Shown here in pieces: positions 37,263 through 46,692 of a DNA stretch of 64,000 nucleotides. The DNA is from Promethearchaeati archaeon (GTDB taxonomy: Archaea > Asgardarchaeota > Heimdallarchaeia > Heimdallarchaeales > Heimdallarchaeaceae): assembly GCA_013166775.1 (NCBI GenBank), contig JABLTJ010000027.1, positions 1 to 64,000 of the forward strand, in the 5' to 3' direction. The notes under the pieces are model-generated. The model was not told the DNA's origin. It saw nothing but the letters and a program-made list of their open reading frames with translations, and did no database searches. The stretch's first letter is position 1. The number at the start of each line of letters is the position of its first letter. Position numbers and translations under genes: made by a program.

Positions 37263-38117
37263 TTGTTTGATTTGAGGTCATTTTTTCTTTTAAGCACAAG
37301 TTTTTATGGTTTAAGCGGTAAATATCATGATTCACATGAAAACAAAAAATTAGTCAGTGGATCGTGTTTATTGCTAATTACTATCATATGCATATCTCTC
37401 AATGTTTCAGCAGTTAAACCTATTTCTCCACCTGAAATTGAGCTATTAGTTCCAGATACTGGTATAGTTGGAGATACACAGCGTATTGTTGATGAATTTA
37501 TTAGAGATGCAGCTCTTTGTGGTATTAAGATTGTTCCAACCTATACTACATGGGGAGATGCTATAAACCGAATGTTAGCAGGTGACTTCGATATTCTCCA
37601 TTTCGCTGGACTTGTTGGTGCTTTCGAGGATTCCTTTACTTATATCTATGAAACCCTTTGTTTTCATTTCGTCTGGAATGATTTCTGGAACTATACTAGT
37701 ATGGAATTTATTGATAAAATTGAGTTAATGTACTCTTTATACTTAGGCGGTTTTATTGATGATGCCATAGAAATATTCCATGAAATTGAATTAGTAATAT
37801 ATGAAGATCAACCCTTTGCACCCATTTGCTATGAATTGCGAGATGATGGCCAAATCTATACTCGTTATCTTTTCATTAATTGTGATGAAGCAGGGCCTTT
37901 AGGGGACGCTACAATTCGAGTTGCTCTTTCATATTTAATTGATAGAGTATTATATATAGAACTATATGGAGATTATTCTATAGGGTACCCAATAGCTATT
38001 GATCATCTATTTGAATGGTCACAATATCATGATACATCACTACCTGCAATAAAACACTCGATAGGAAAAGCAGCAAGTACACTTGCTAAAGGAGGATATC
38101 TTCCAGCAAAAGTTTAA
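37263..38117 (+). CDS. Extracellular solute-binding protein family 5 derivative with permuted segment order; probably frameshifted at start
   Basis: Signal-peptide-like LVSGSCLLLITIICISLNVSA, then C-terminal SBP5 half (GIKIVPTYTTWGDAINRMLAGDFDI ... YEDQPFAPICYEL), then mid-protein segment (YLFINCDEAGPLGDATIRVALSYLIDR ... KAASTLAKGGY). Confidence 0.65.
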   Translation: MFDLRSFFLLSTSFYGLSGKYHDSHENKKLVSGSCLLLITIICISLNVSAVKPISPPEIELLVPDTGIVGDTQRIVDEFIRDAALCGIKIVPTYTTWGDAINRMLAGDFDILHFAGLVGAFEDSFTYIYETLCFHFVWNDFWNYTSMEFIDKIELMYSLYLGGFIDDAIEIFHEIELVIYEDQPFAPICYELRDDGQIYTRYLFINCDEAGPLGDATIRVALSYLIDRVLYIELYGDYSIGYPIAIDHLFEWSQYHDTSLPAIKHSIGKAASTLAKGGYLPAKV

Positions 38118-38478
38118 TTTTTTTTTCTTTTTTCTTTTTTAACACTTAGGTTTGATAAACAAAGGAAATCTTGCTGTATTTGTTACTTCCTTTAATTCGA
38201 ATAGTTCATTGTACTCTTCACTCTCTTCTAGTTCCCATAATTCAATTAACTGAAAAAATTCGATTTTGATCAATTTCCTAAAATCACATATGTATATAAA
38301 TGTTCAAAAGGGATATTGAAAGGATGGCTAACTTCAAGATCCTTGTTTAGTTTTACTATTAATACTTGGTTTTTCCCCCATAAATCCTGTTTTATCCAAT
38401 GATAGTTTTTATCCTACTGAAGAATGGCGATTTTCTTCTCTTGAGGAACAAAATTTAGATCAAAATCGGATAGAAGAC

Positions 38479-39501
38479 ATGCTAAATTGGATTGATCAAA
38501 ATAATTATCAAGACTACTATTCTCCAAGAATAGATTCACTGTTATTAGTAAGGAATGGCTTTATTGTTCTTGAAGAATACTTCAATTTCTTTAATGAAAA
38601 TATGACACATCGATTATATTCTGTAACTAAAAGCATTACCTCTGCTCTTGTTGGTATAGCTATTAGAGAGGGATTTATTGAAAGTATAAACCAACCAATC
38701 CTAGATTTCTTTCCAGAGGTAATTACACCAGAAATGAACCCAGAAAAATACAACATCACTGTAGAGCATCTGTTAACAATGACAGCTGGTCTTTTTTGGT
38801 CGGATGACTTTGAGATGATGCCTATTATGGTCTCGCAAAGCAATCCCTATTTGTATGTTTTAGGTCAAAACCTGATTCATAAACCAGGAGATGTTTTTCA
38901 ATATAGTTCAGGATTAACTCATGTACTAGCTGGAATAATCCATCGATCAACAGGCATGTTTCTATCAACTTTTGCTGAGGAATATTTGTTCAATTTTATT
39001 GGTATAGATGATTATATATGGGAAACAGATGCGACAGGAAATAGTTTAGGTGGAAGTGCTATATTCTTAGAACCCAGAGATATGGCTAAATTTGGATATT
39101 TATACCTCCAAAAAGGTAATTGGGATGGAAAACAATTAGTACCTGAGGAATGGGTAGAGAATTCCACCAGATTACATATAGATCTTGAAGGTTTTTTTCA
39201 AGAACTTGATTATGGTTGGTTATGGTGGATGATCCCAACTTCAGATAGAATAGCTTATACAGCAATGGGTCACAGAGGACAGTTCATAACTATCTTACCA
39301 GATGATAATGCAGTTTTAGTTTTTACAGGAGATTTTACTGAAAGTTATTCATATATCTTCGAGTTGATGTATGACTATATTTTTCCTCTCCTTGATAAAG
39401 CGTTAGAGACTAAATTTCCATTTAATATTGTTAGCCTTGTTAGTTTACTAGAAGTTGCTTTAATTATAATTTGGAGAAGAAAAAAGAATCGAACCATGTA
39501 A
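38479..39501 (+). CDS. Serine hydrolase (class C beta-lactamase-like)
   Basis: RLYSVTKSITSALVGIAI (SxxK), YSSGLTHVLAGII (YxS), HRGQ region; C-terminal TM + RRKKNR; frame open back to 38332, likely missing its signal-peptide start. Confidence 0.85.
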   Translation: MLNWIDQNNYQDYYSPRIDSLLLVRNGFIVLEEYFNFFNENMTHRLYSVTKSITSALVGIAIREGFIESINQPILDFFPEVITPEMNPEKYNITVEHLLTMTAGLFWSDDFEMMPIMVSQSNPYLYVLGQNLIHKPGDVFQYSSGLTHVLAGIIHRSTGMFLSTFAEEYLFNFIGIDDYIWETDATGNSLGGSAIFLEPRDMAKFGYLYLQKGNWDGKQLVPEEWVENSTRLHIDLEGFFQELDYGWLWWMIPTSDRIAYTAMGHRGQFITILPDDNAVLVFTGDFTESYSYIFELMYDYIFPLLDKALETKFPFNIVSLVSLLEVALIIIWRRKKNRTM

Positions 39502-39545
39502 ATAAATTTCACGATAGTTTTTAATTTATTACACTTCTGGAAGAT

Positions 39546-40016
39546 TCATATCTCATCATAACATTCAGATGCTGGCGAATAAATTTGCATTATTTTGTTT
39601 AAATTCGTCAGTTTTGAGAAACCTAATTTTTCATATAAACCATGAGCATCTTTTGTATGAAGTAACCAAAGACGAAGATTCTGCAGTTCTGGATGATTCT
39701 TGATACACTCCAGTAACCATTTTCCTAATCCTTTACCACGAAATTTCTTTTCAACATAAACATCTGCTAAATATGCAAAAGTTGCTTTATCTGTGATTAG
39801 TTTTGCATAACCTATGAATCTCTCTCGAGGTGAAATCAGAGAAAAGTTTAATGAATTCGTAATTCCTTTCTCAACGATTTCCTTGGGTATATTTAGAGCC
39901 CAATAAGATTCTTTTGAAAGAAAACTATGTAAAACATCAATATCAATTTTTTGAGGATCTGTTGTTACAATAAATCCCCCTTCCTTTACCCATTGATGAT
40001 TTTTCATGAAATTCAA
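39546..40016 (-). CDS. GNAT acetyltransferase
   Basis: VEKKFRGKGLGKWLLECIKNHPELQNLRLWLLHTKDAHGLYEKLGF. Confidence 0.9.
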   Translation of the reverse strand: MNFMKNHQWVKEGGFIVTTDPQKIDIDVLHSFLSKESYWALNIPKEIVEKGITNSLNFSLISPRERFIGYAKLITDKATFAYLADVYVEKKFRGKGLGKWLLECIKNHPELQNLRLWLLHTKDAHGLYEKLGFSKLTNLNKIMQIYSPASECYDEI

Positions 40017-40626
40017 AATTCTGAAATATTAAAAAACATTATTAAGGAACCTTATTTTGAAATAAAATTGTTAAATAAATAGATTCATTCGTCTTAATTT
40101 TTTTCTCTTCTTTTATGTAGTAGAAGAACATTCCTAGTCCTCTATAAAATAGGAATTCCTTAAAAAATGGAATTTTCGTGATTTCAAACAATTGATAGAC
40201 CTTCTAATCTTCTGAGAAAAGATTATGGCTGTGCTATTTCAGGGCATGCTCTTGTTGTCATTCACAAAGATAAAATTCTACTCAATCATTACAAAAAATT
40301 AGCTTGAGACACATATTTTCTCAAAGATTAATTTGTGATTAGATAAGAATGTTAGATTAAAGCTAGGGAGTTTTAAAGTGAATTATAGCTTTTTATGTCA
40401 CAACTTGTGACCTCATTGTGTGAGCAAGTTATTTTTAAAGGAGGAGCTATGTCTGATTAGGTGCAAAAAAATGGCTGAAAAAATTAAACGAGAAAAAACT
40501 GAAAATCAAAGTGAATGGAATTATCAAAAACTATCTGGAAAGGTTGATAAAAAGAATATTGGATACTGCTATGGACAAATCTTTACCTACTAACCTTTCT
40601 AAAACTGTTTTTATTCTTCTACTATT

Positions 40627-40929
40627 CTAAATTTCTGAATTTGTTTCTAAATTTTGCATAAACAAAAACGTCCCTACTCCTTGTATTGTATAGCCCAAGA
40701 TTATTAGAAAGTTAAAGATTGTGTGCCCAGCATGTCTTGAAATCAGAAAGAAATCTCCTTGTATTATCATTCCAATTATTATCACTATTGAATAAAGCAC
40801 AGCAGAAATAAACATTACAAGGAAAGTATAGCTACTAAGTTTGGGTACCTTTTCCTCTTTCATAAAAACTATAGTATAGAATAGAATTGCGAAGAATTGT
40901 ATAAGAGGTCCTACTGTCAACAGACCCAT
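40627..40929 (-). CDS. Small membrane protein (frame open upstream to the preceding gene's stop)
   Basis: 100 aa, ~3 TM; reading frame continues 5' to the TAG of the 41026 gene without an obvious start codon before ATG at 40929. Confidence 0.55.
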   Translation of the reverse strand: MGLLTVGPLIQFFAILFYTIVFMKEEKVPKLSSYTFLVMFISAVLYSIVIIIGMIIQGDFFLISRHAGHTIFNFLIILGYTIQGVGTFLFMQNLETNSEI

Positions 40930-41025
40930 ATGTAAATCACCTGATGTAAAACCAATCCCTATGTATATTCCACCTTGAATTATACCAAGTATAGATCCAA
41001 TGATGCTTATAATCTTCAGCTTTTT

Positions 41026-41442
41026 CTATTGAGGAGGAGCTATTGAAATGTGCCCTTGAATTATAGCCCATTTTCCTTCTGATTTCTTTACTACACCAGT
41101 CAACCTTGCAGGACTTACTATTCTTTGTTCCCCAATTCGGAGATTAACTGTTACATCTGCAGCAATCCATGCAATGGAACCATGGGAATTAATCTTTGTC
41201 CAATCAAATGATAATGAAATTTCATCAAATCGCTCTTTTTCCTTTGCTGGAGCATATTTATATTCTTCTTCATAACCAACCCATTTTTCTCCTGTACCAT
41301 AAACAACAAGGTTGGAATCTTTTGCCCATAAAGCTAAATACCTATCAATATCATCTTTTGGATATGCTTCTACAAATTCCTCAAAAAATTCTTTAACTTC
41401 AGCGATAGTTTGTGGATCATTACTCATTTTATCACTATGCAT
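41026..41442 (-). CDS. SnoaL-like/DUF4440 NTF2-fold protein
   Basis: EVKEFFEEFVEAYPKDDIDRYLALWAKDSNLVVYGTGEKWVGYEE...GVVKKSEGKWAIIQGHIS. Confidence 0.8.
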   Translation of the reverse strand: MHSDKMSNDPQTIAEVKEFFEEFVEAYPKDDIDRYLALWAKDSNLVVYGTGEKWVGYEEEYKYAPAKEKERFDEISLSFDWTKINSHGSIAWIAADVTVNLRIGEQRIVSPARLTGVVKKSEGKWAIIQGHISIAPPQ

Positions 41443-41511
41443 AAAGGTTACCCAGAACCTTTAAATTTTACCAATATTTTATTTATGAATTATTACCCTA
41501 AAATCGTTAGG

Positions 41512-41520
41512 TTTATATAA
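41512..41520 (+). promoter_or_regulatory. TATA-box-like archaeal promoter element
   Basis: gtttatataa upstream of the 41568 start, followed by SD-like aaaaggtg. Confidence 0.4.
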
Positions 41521-41567
41521 TAATAAGATAAGAGAATATTGAGTAATAATTCAAAAAGGTGAAAAAA

Positions 41568-41897
41568 ATGGGATTTAGACAAAGAAGATTTGCACAAGGC
41601 CCAGGTAATGGAAGAGGAAGATTTTTCCAACGAGGTGGATTCGGAAGGAGATACTACAGCCCTAATTGTGACTGGTATCCTGATTTACCAAGAGGTTGGT
41701 GGGCGATGCCTGAATATCAAGATAGAGTTAGAGATGCAGGATGGGTTGCACCTCCAGTTGCAGCTAGATGGAATCCTTATGGGAAACCAAACAATCCAGA
41801 AGCAGTAGAGCATGAAATTTCTCTCATTCAGAAACAGATAGAATCTCTTCAGGATGAAATCGAATATCTGAAAGATCTGAAACTAGCTAAGGATTAG
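41568..41897 (+). CDS. DUF5320-like protein
   Basis: G/R-rich N-term MGFRQRRFAQGPGNGRGRFFQRGG and C-term NPEAVEHEISLIQKQIESLQDEIEYLKDL coiled coil; ATG at 41568 better placed relative to SD than GTG at 41559. Confidence 0.65.
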   Translation: MGFRQRRFAQGPGNGRGRFFQRGGFGRRYYSPNCDWYPDLPRGWWAMPEYQDRVRDAGWVAPPVAARWNPYGKPNNPEAVEHEISLIQKQIESLQDEIEYLKDLKLAKD

Positions 41898-41952
41898 ATT
41901 AATAGCCGAAAAATCTTTATTCTTCCTTCTTTTTCTGTAAGTAGTTGATCTT

Positions 41953-42294
41953 ATGAGTAATCGTCGTCATCCTCCAAGAGATGGTTCAGGATTTCATAGA
42001 GGTAAAGGACGGATGAGAGGTCATGGGAGAGGAAGAGGGAGAGGAAGACCAGTAATAGCTTATCCTATAGAACACGATTTAGGTAGCAGAGAAGCACAAG
42101 GAAGTGTAGAGTTATCAAGTTTTGAATTGCAGATTTTACAGATGGCAGATATTGATGGTTTAATTCAAAATGATATTGCAGAGAAATTAGAAATTTCTCA
42201 AACGTCTGTTTGGCGTTATCTGAAAGCTGTAAGAGAAAGAATTGCTATAGCTATAGCCGAGAACAATAGTATCAGAATAACTATCAAAGATTAA
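41953..42294 (+). CDS. DUF134-like HTH protein
   Basis: GRPVIAYPIEHD...VELSSFELQILQMADIDGLIQNDIAEKLEISQTSVWRYLKAVRERIAIAI. Confidence 0.75.
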   Translation: MSNRRHPPRDGSGFHRGKGRMRGHGRGRGRGRPVIAYPIEHDLGSREAQGSVELSSFELQILQMADIDGLIQNDIAEKLEISQTSVWRYLKAVRERIAIAIAENNSIRITIKD

Positions 42295-42368
42295 CCTTAG
42301 ATATAGTCACTTCATTCTAAATACTTACTTTTATTAATGATTTTGAAAAAATGAACAAGGTTTGAAAA

Positions 42369-42809
42369 ATGGATATAAATATCAAAGAGATTACTGCAGA
42401 GAATTGGGTAGATGCAGTAAAATTAAAGGTTAAAGAAGATCAAGAGAATTTTATTGCTTCAAATGCGGTCTCCCTAGCGCAATCGAAATTTCACCCATTC
42501 ATAGAGTGTCATGGTTTCTATGCAGGAGAGGAGATGGTTGGTTTTTCAGCTACAGGAAAAAATCCTGAAGACGGAGAAATTTGGATAGCAAGATTTATGA
42601 TAGGAGAAAAGTTCCAAGGTAAAGGTTATGGCAAGAAATGTTCTATTAAACTGCTGGAATTCTTAAAAGAAAGGCATAATTGTTTTAAAATATTCCTAGA
42701 TGTTGCACCTGAAAATGAGATAGCTATTAAGATGTATGAATCGGTTGGATTCAAGGATACTGGAAAAATTCAAGGTAAGAGTAAAGTATTCAAACTAGAC
42801 TTCGAATGA
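42369..42809 (+). CDS. GNAT acetyltransferase
   Basis: RFMIGEKFQGKGYGKKCSIKLLEFL...VAPENEIAIKMYESVGFKDTG. Confidence 0.9.
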   Translation: MDINIKEITAENWVDAVKLKVKEDQENFIASNAVSLAQSKFHPFIECHGFYAGEEMVGFSATGKNPEDGEIWIARFMIGEKFQGKGYGKKCSIKLLEFLKERHNCFKIFLDVAPENEIAIKMYESVGFKDTGKIQGKSKVFKLDFE

Positions 42810-42874
42810 ATCAGAGAGATTAATTCTTGGTAGAAAATTAGTTTTAAAAAGAATCTCATCAATTATACTTAGAC

Positions 42875-43273
42875 ATGAAATCTTCAAAGGAAAAATCGGA
42901 AAAGGAATGGAAGGAAGAATTAACCAAAGAGCAATTTAGAGTCTTGCGTTTAAAAGGAACAGAACTAGCCTTCACGGGAAAATACTGGAATAATAAAGAG
43001 AAAGGGACATACAAATGTGCAGGCTGTGGAAAGAAACTTTTTACATCAGAGACTAAATACGACTCAGGATGTGGTTGGCCCTCGTTTTTCACTCCGTTAG
43101 AAGACAGTAATATCAAAGAAGAAGTGGATACTTCTCATGGAATGGAAAGAACCGAGGTTCTATGCAAGAACTGCGGTGGTCATCTAGGTCATGTATTTGA
43201 TGATGGCCCCAAACCTACAGGATTACGTTATTGCATAAATTCTGTTTCTCTTGATTTTGACAAAGAAGACTAA
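42875..43273 (+). CDS. msrB: Peptide methionine-(R)-S-oxide reductase
   Basis: [32 protein letters not shown]...[33 protein letters not shown]. Confidence 0.95.
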   Translation: MKSSKEKSEKEWKEELTKEQFRVLRLKGTELAFTGKYWNNKEKGTYKCAGCGKKLFTSETKYDSGCGWPSFFTPLEDSNIKEEVDTSHGMERTEVLCKNCGGHLGHVFDDGPKPTGLRYCINSVSLDFDKED

Positions 43274-43777
43274 ACTCTTCAAATAAGATTCACATCAATA
43301 ATTGCAGAGATACGTAAAATAGTATTTGTCCATTTAACAAAACTTGTTACTTACTCGATGGAGTAGATACTATACTTCATTTTTATAAGCTCTCTAGACT
43401 CCACTCCGAGAAATAATAGATTGTTTGGGGGAGAGAAGAGATTACAACATAATGCAAAAACCCTCTCGAAAAACAGTAGATTTATATTACTTTTTTTTCA
43501 AAAATCATTAGTGATAGAGATGAGTACATTTCGAATCTTTCTTGTAATGGGTGCATTTCTTTAGTGTATCCGTGTCTGTTGGTGTACAAATTTCTTAGCT
43601 GAAAAGATTTTAAGCAGAATAAGAAGATACGAAGTCTCAAGCTTTCTTTTCCTCTATCAGTGATTTGCTTTATCTAAAATACTAGTATTTTCCAGCTTTT
43701 CTGAGAATAATCTTTTCTGTATGAATTCTTTCCCCCATAGCCACTATCTTTGCAAAAAGGGGTGATAAAAAAAGAAC

Positions 43778-44899
43778 GTGTCAAAATTGATTAAAATAGA
43801 AAATATTCACAAAACATATAGAAGCACTAGAAGAGAATTCCAGCTTTTTATGAAAAATGTGAAAAAGAAAGGTAAAGAAGTAAAGAAATCAGGTTCTACT
43901 TCTTCAAGCGTTAGTGAAACCAAGGTAAAGTACAATCCTTTCTTGAAGACTTCGAAGAAGCAAACAGAAGCTCTTTGTGGGATTACACTCCACATTAGTA
44001 AAGGTGAGATCTTTGGCTTATTGGGACCTAATGGAGCAGGTAAAACTACACTTACAAAAATCATTTCAACCCTCATTATTCCTGACAAGGGATCTGTAAC
44101 AGTAAATAGCTTCGACATTGTGAAGAAGGTTAAACAAGCTCGTGCATCTATTGGATTAGTTACAGGAGGAGAAAGATCTCTCTACTGGAAACTTACTCCT
44201 ATTGAAAATCTTTCTTTCTTCGGAAGAATGTACTACTTATCGAAGAAGGAATCTGTTGAAAGAGCAAAGGAACTCATAGAAATCTTCGATATGAAAGAGA
44301 AAGAAAATGAGCTTATCCAAAACCTAAGTACTGGACAGAAGATGAAAATTGCTTTCGCTCGATCTCTAATGCATGATCCTCCTATCCTACTTCTAGATGA
44401 GTATAATAGAGGATTGGATCCACAAGCATCAAAAGATCTTAGAACATATATCAAGAAACAATTACAACAAGAACAGAACAAAACTATTCTTCTTTGTACT
44501 CACGACATGAATGTAGCTGATGAACTCTCAGATAGAGTTGGATTAATTTTCCAAGGCAAAGTTGTTTCCTTAGAGACTCCTGAGAAACTAAAAAGCTCTT
44601 TAGAATACAAATCAAAAGTTACTCTGGTTACAAACAAACCAGTTGTCAAGTTGTTAACTAGTTATCAAGGATTGAACATCCTATCAACAAAACAAGCTAA
44701 TGGAGATTTCACAACCATCGTATCACTCGGGAATGGTCAAACTGGGATGGAAGTAATGGACTATATCAGAGAACAAGGATTCTTTGTAAAGAATCTCGAA
44801 GTAAACCATGCTAGTTTAGAGGATGTATTTCTTACCTATACAGGTAGAACTCTAGAAGATGATGAAATAGAGATCAGTATAAAGGAGGTTCAAACATGA
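43778..44899 (+). CDS. ABC-2 type transporter ATPase
   Basis: GLLGPNGAGKTTLTKII, LSTGQKMKIAFARSLMHDPPILLLDEY; GTG start. Confidence 0.9.
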   Translation: MSKLIKIENIHKTYRSTRREFQLFMKNVKKKGKEVKKSGSTSSSVSETKVKYNPFLKTSKKQTEALCGITLHISKGEIFGLLGPNGAGKTTLTKIISTLIIPDKGSVTVNSFDIVKKVKQARASIGLVTGGERSLYWKLTPIENLSFFGRMYYLSKKESVERAKELIEIFDMKEKENELIQNLSTGQKMKIAFARSLMHDPPILLLDEYNRGLDPQASKDLRTYIKKQLQQEQNKTILLCTHDMNVADELSDRVGLIFQGKVVSLETPEKLKSSLEYKSKVTLVTNKPVVKLLTSYQGLNILSTKQANGDFTTIVSLGNGQTGMEVMDYIREQGFFVKNLEVNHASLEDVFLTYTGRTLEDDEIEISIKEVQT

Positions 44900-45822
44900 T
44901 GTTTCATGATGTTGTACTTGTATCTCATGATAATGAAGATCAAGAAGATAAACCAAATGAGATACATGACGAGGTGCTGAAAAGAGTCAATAAATCAGGA
45001 GTAAGGAAATCGATTCATGCAATTACTACTTATGCAATTAAGAACCTAAAACATTCTCTACGCTATCCTGGATCATGGCTCTACTGGATGTTAGTTCCTA
45101 TGCTTTGGCTAGTTCCTTATGCCTTTCAAGGAAGAGCTCTCATAGAGGGGACTGAATCAGACTTCTTTAGACAGTTCGGTGGTACAGGAGATTACTTCTC
45201 CTATGTAGCTATAGGAATAATTCTTTTCAATATTGTTGATGCAGCTATATGGGGAAGTGGTAATAGACTAAGGTGGGAACAGAAAAGTGGAACATTCGAA
45301 TTCCTATGGATGTCTCCAGTTTCTCGATCCGAATTGCTTCTTGGAGCAAGTTTGTCTGAGCTTGGATGGATAGTGTTCGTTTGCACTGGTCAGTTCCTTA
45401 TTCTGAACTCCATACTCTCATGGTCCTTTACAATTGTCCAAGTACTACTAGCAATGTTAGTCATCCTTGTAACCTTGATTGGATTGTTTGGTTTCAGTTT
45501 CTTATTTGCTAGCATTATTCTTGTCTTCAAAGAACCAGGAACATTAACTGAATTAACTGAAGCAAGTTTGAATATCTTGTTACCTGTTCGATATCCTTTA
45601 CAGGTGCTACCTTCGTACATTAGATGGGTTGGATATGTCATACCATTTGCTTATGGTTTTTTGGCATTCAGAGCATTTACAATCGCGTACAATCTGAGAC
45701 TAGGAGCTCTTTACATCTCATTATTATTTCTGCTATCAGTTATAATGTGGATAGGTGGTGTAAAACTCTTTGCAAAAATCGAACATCGAACTAGAAGCAC
45801 AGGACAATTAGGAGTTTATTGA
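44896..45822 (+). CDS. ABC-2 type transporter permease
   Basis: Multi-TM, overlaps ATPase gene by 4 nt; ENR/IRWEQKSGTFEFLWMSPVSRSELLLG. Confidence 0.85.
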   Translation: MMFHDVVLVSHDNEDQEDKPNEIHDEVLKRVNKSGVRKSIHAITTYAIKNLKHSLRYPGSWLYWMLVPMLWLVPYAFQGRALIEGTESDFFRQFGGTGDYFSYVAIGIILFNIVDAAIWGSGNRLRWEQKSGTFEFLWMSPVSRSELLLGASLSELGWIVFVCTGQFLILNSILSWSFTIVQVLLAMLVILVTLIGLFGFSFLFASIILVFKEPGTLTELTEASLNILLPVRYPLQVLPSYIRWVGYVIPFAYGFLAFRAFTIAYNLRLGALYISLLFLLSVIMWIGGVKLFAKIEHRTRSTGQLGVY

Positions 45823-45831
45823 GGTGAAAAC

Positions 45832-46692
45832 ATGAAGAGTAAAAATTCAATAAAAAACACTGCAAAGAACTTACTTAACGAATTGAAAGGAACTTTAGCA
45901 ATATATAATAAAGCATGGAAAATAAGGAAGAGATATCCTTTATCATTAGCTTTCTTTGCATTCGCTCCTCTCCTATGGCTTCTACCTCATTTGATTTATG
46001 GAACCGCAGTAACAGGTGGAAGATATTCAGCAAAACTGGAATCCTTAATCGGTTTTGGAGACGTATTAGTTTACACCGCTTTGGGATTAGTATTCATTGC
46101 ATTATTTCATAATACCATGTGGGGAACAGCTTACTCCATCAGAGATGAAGAGTTCTTAGGAACACTAGATAATATGTATATAGCACCCATCTCTCGATTT
46201 AGTATTATTCTAGGCAATTCCGCTTTCGCCATTTCACAAGCAGCAGTCGGTTGTACAATTCAGATGATAATAATTGGAGTTTGGTATAGAGATTCATTCA
46301 ACATAGTTAATCTACTACTCGCTACAGTCTTCATGGTATTGGCAATTATTATGGTGCAAGGAGTATCGATGGTACTTGTTTCTTTTGTCTTTTGGCAAAA
46401 GGAAGGTTGGAGATCAATCTTGATAGTTCATTCAGTGTTGATGTTCTTAACTCCAATTGCTTTCCCAATAGTTGTCTTACCTAATTACTTACAAGGAATC
46501 GCAAAACTGAATCCATTAACATTTGCTATTGAGGGATTCAGAAATGCTTTCTTATTCGGTGTCAGCTTTGAAGTAATGAGATATCTATTCATACTGATTG
46601 TAGCAGTTCCAATACTCTTGGCTCTTGGAGTAATTATTTTCCAAATAACCGAAAAACTGTTGAGAAAGAAAGCTCTTTTAGGGCAGTATTAA
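45832..46692 (+). CDS. ABC-2 type transporter permease
   Basis: Paralog of the previous permease: IRDEEFLGTLDNMYIAPISRFSIILGN; KLNPLTFAIEGFRNAFLFG. Confidence 0.85.
   Translation: MKSKNSIKNTAKNLLNELKGTLAIYNKAWKIRKRYPLSLAFFAFAPLLWLLPHLIYGTAVTGGRYSAKLESLIGFGDVLVYTALGLVFIALFHNTMWGTAYSIRDEEFLGTLDNMYIAPISRFSIILGNSAFAISQAAVGCTIQMIIIGVWYRDSFNIVNLLLATVFMVLAIIMVQGVSMVLVSFVFWQKEGWRSILIVHSVLMFLTPIAFPIVVLPNYLQGIAKLNPLTFAIEGFRNAFLFGVSFEVMRYLFILIVAVPILLALGVIIFQITEKLLRKKALLGQY

Noticed and set aside
43274-43777. Long spacer upstream of the ABC-2 operon as an ncRNA gene
   Set aside because: No convincing long stem, tRNA T-loop motif or C/D box pair found by eye.
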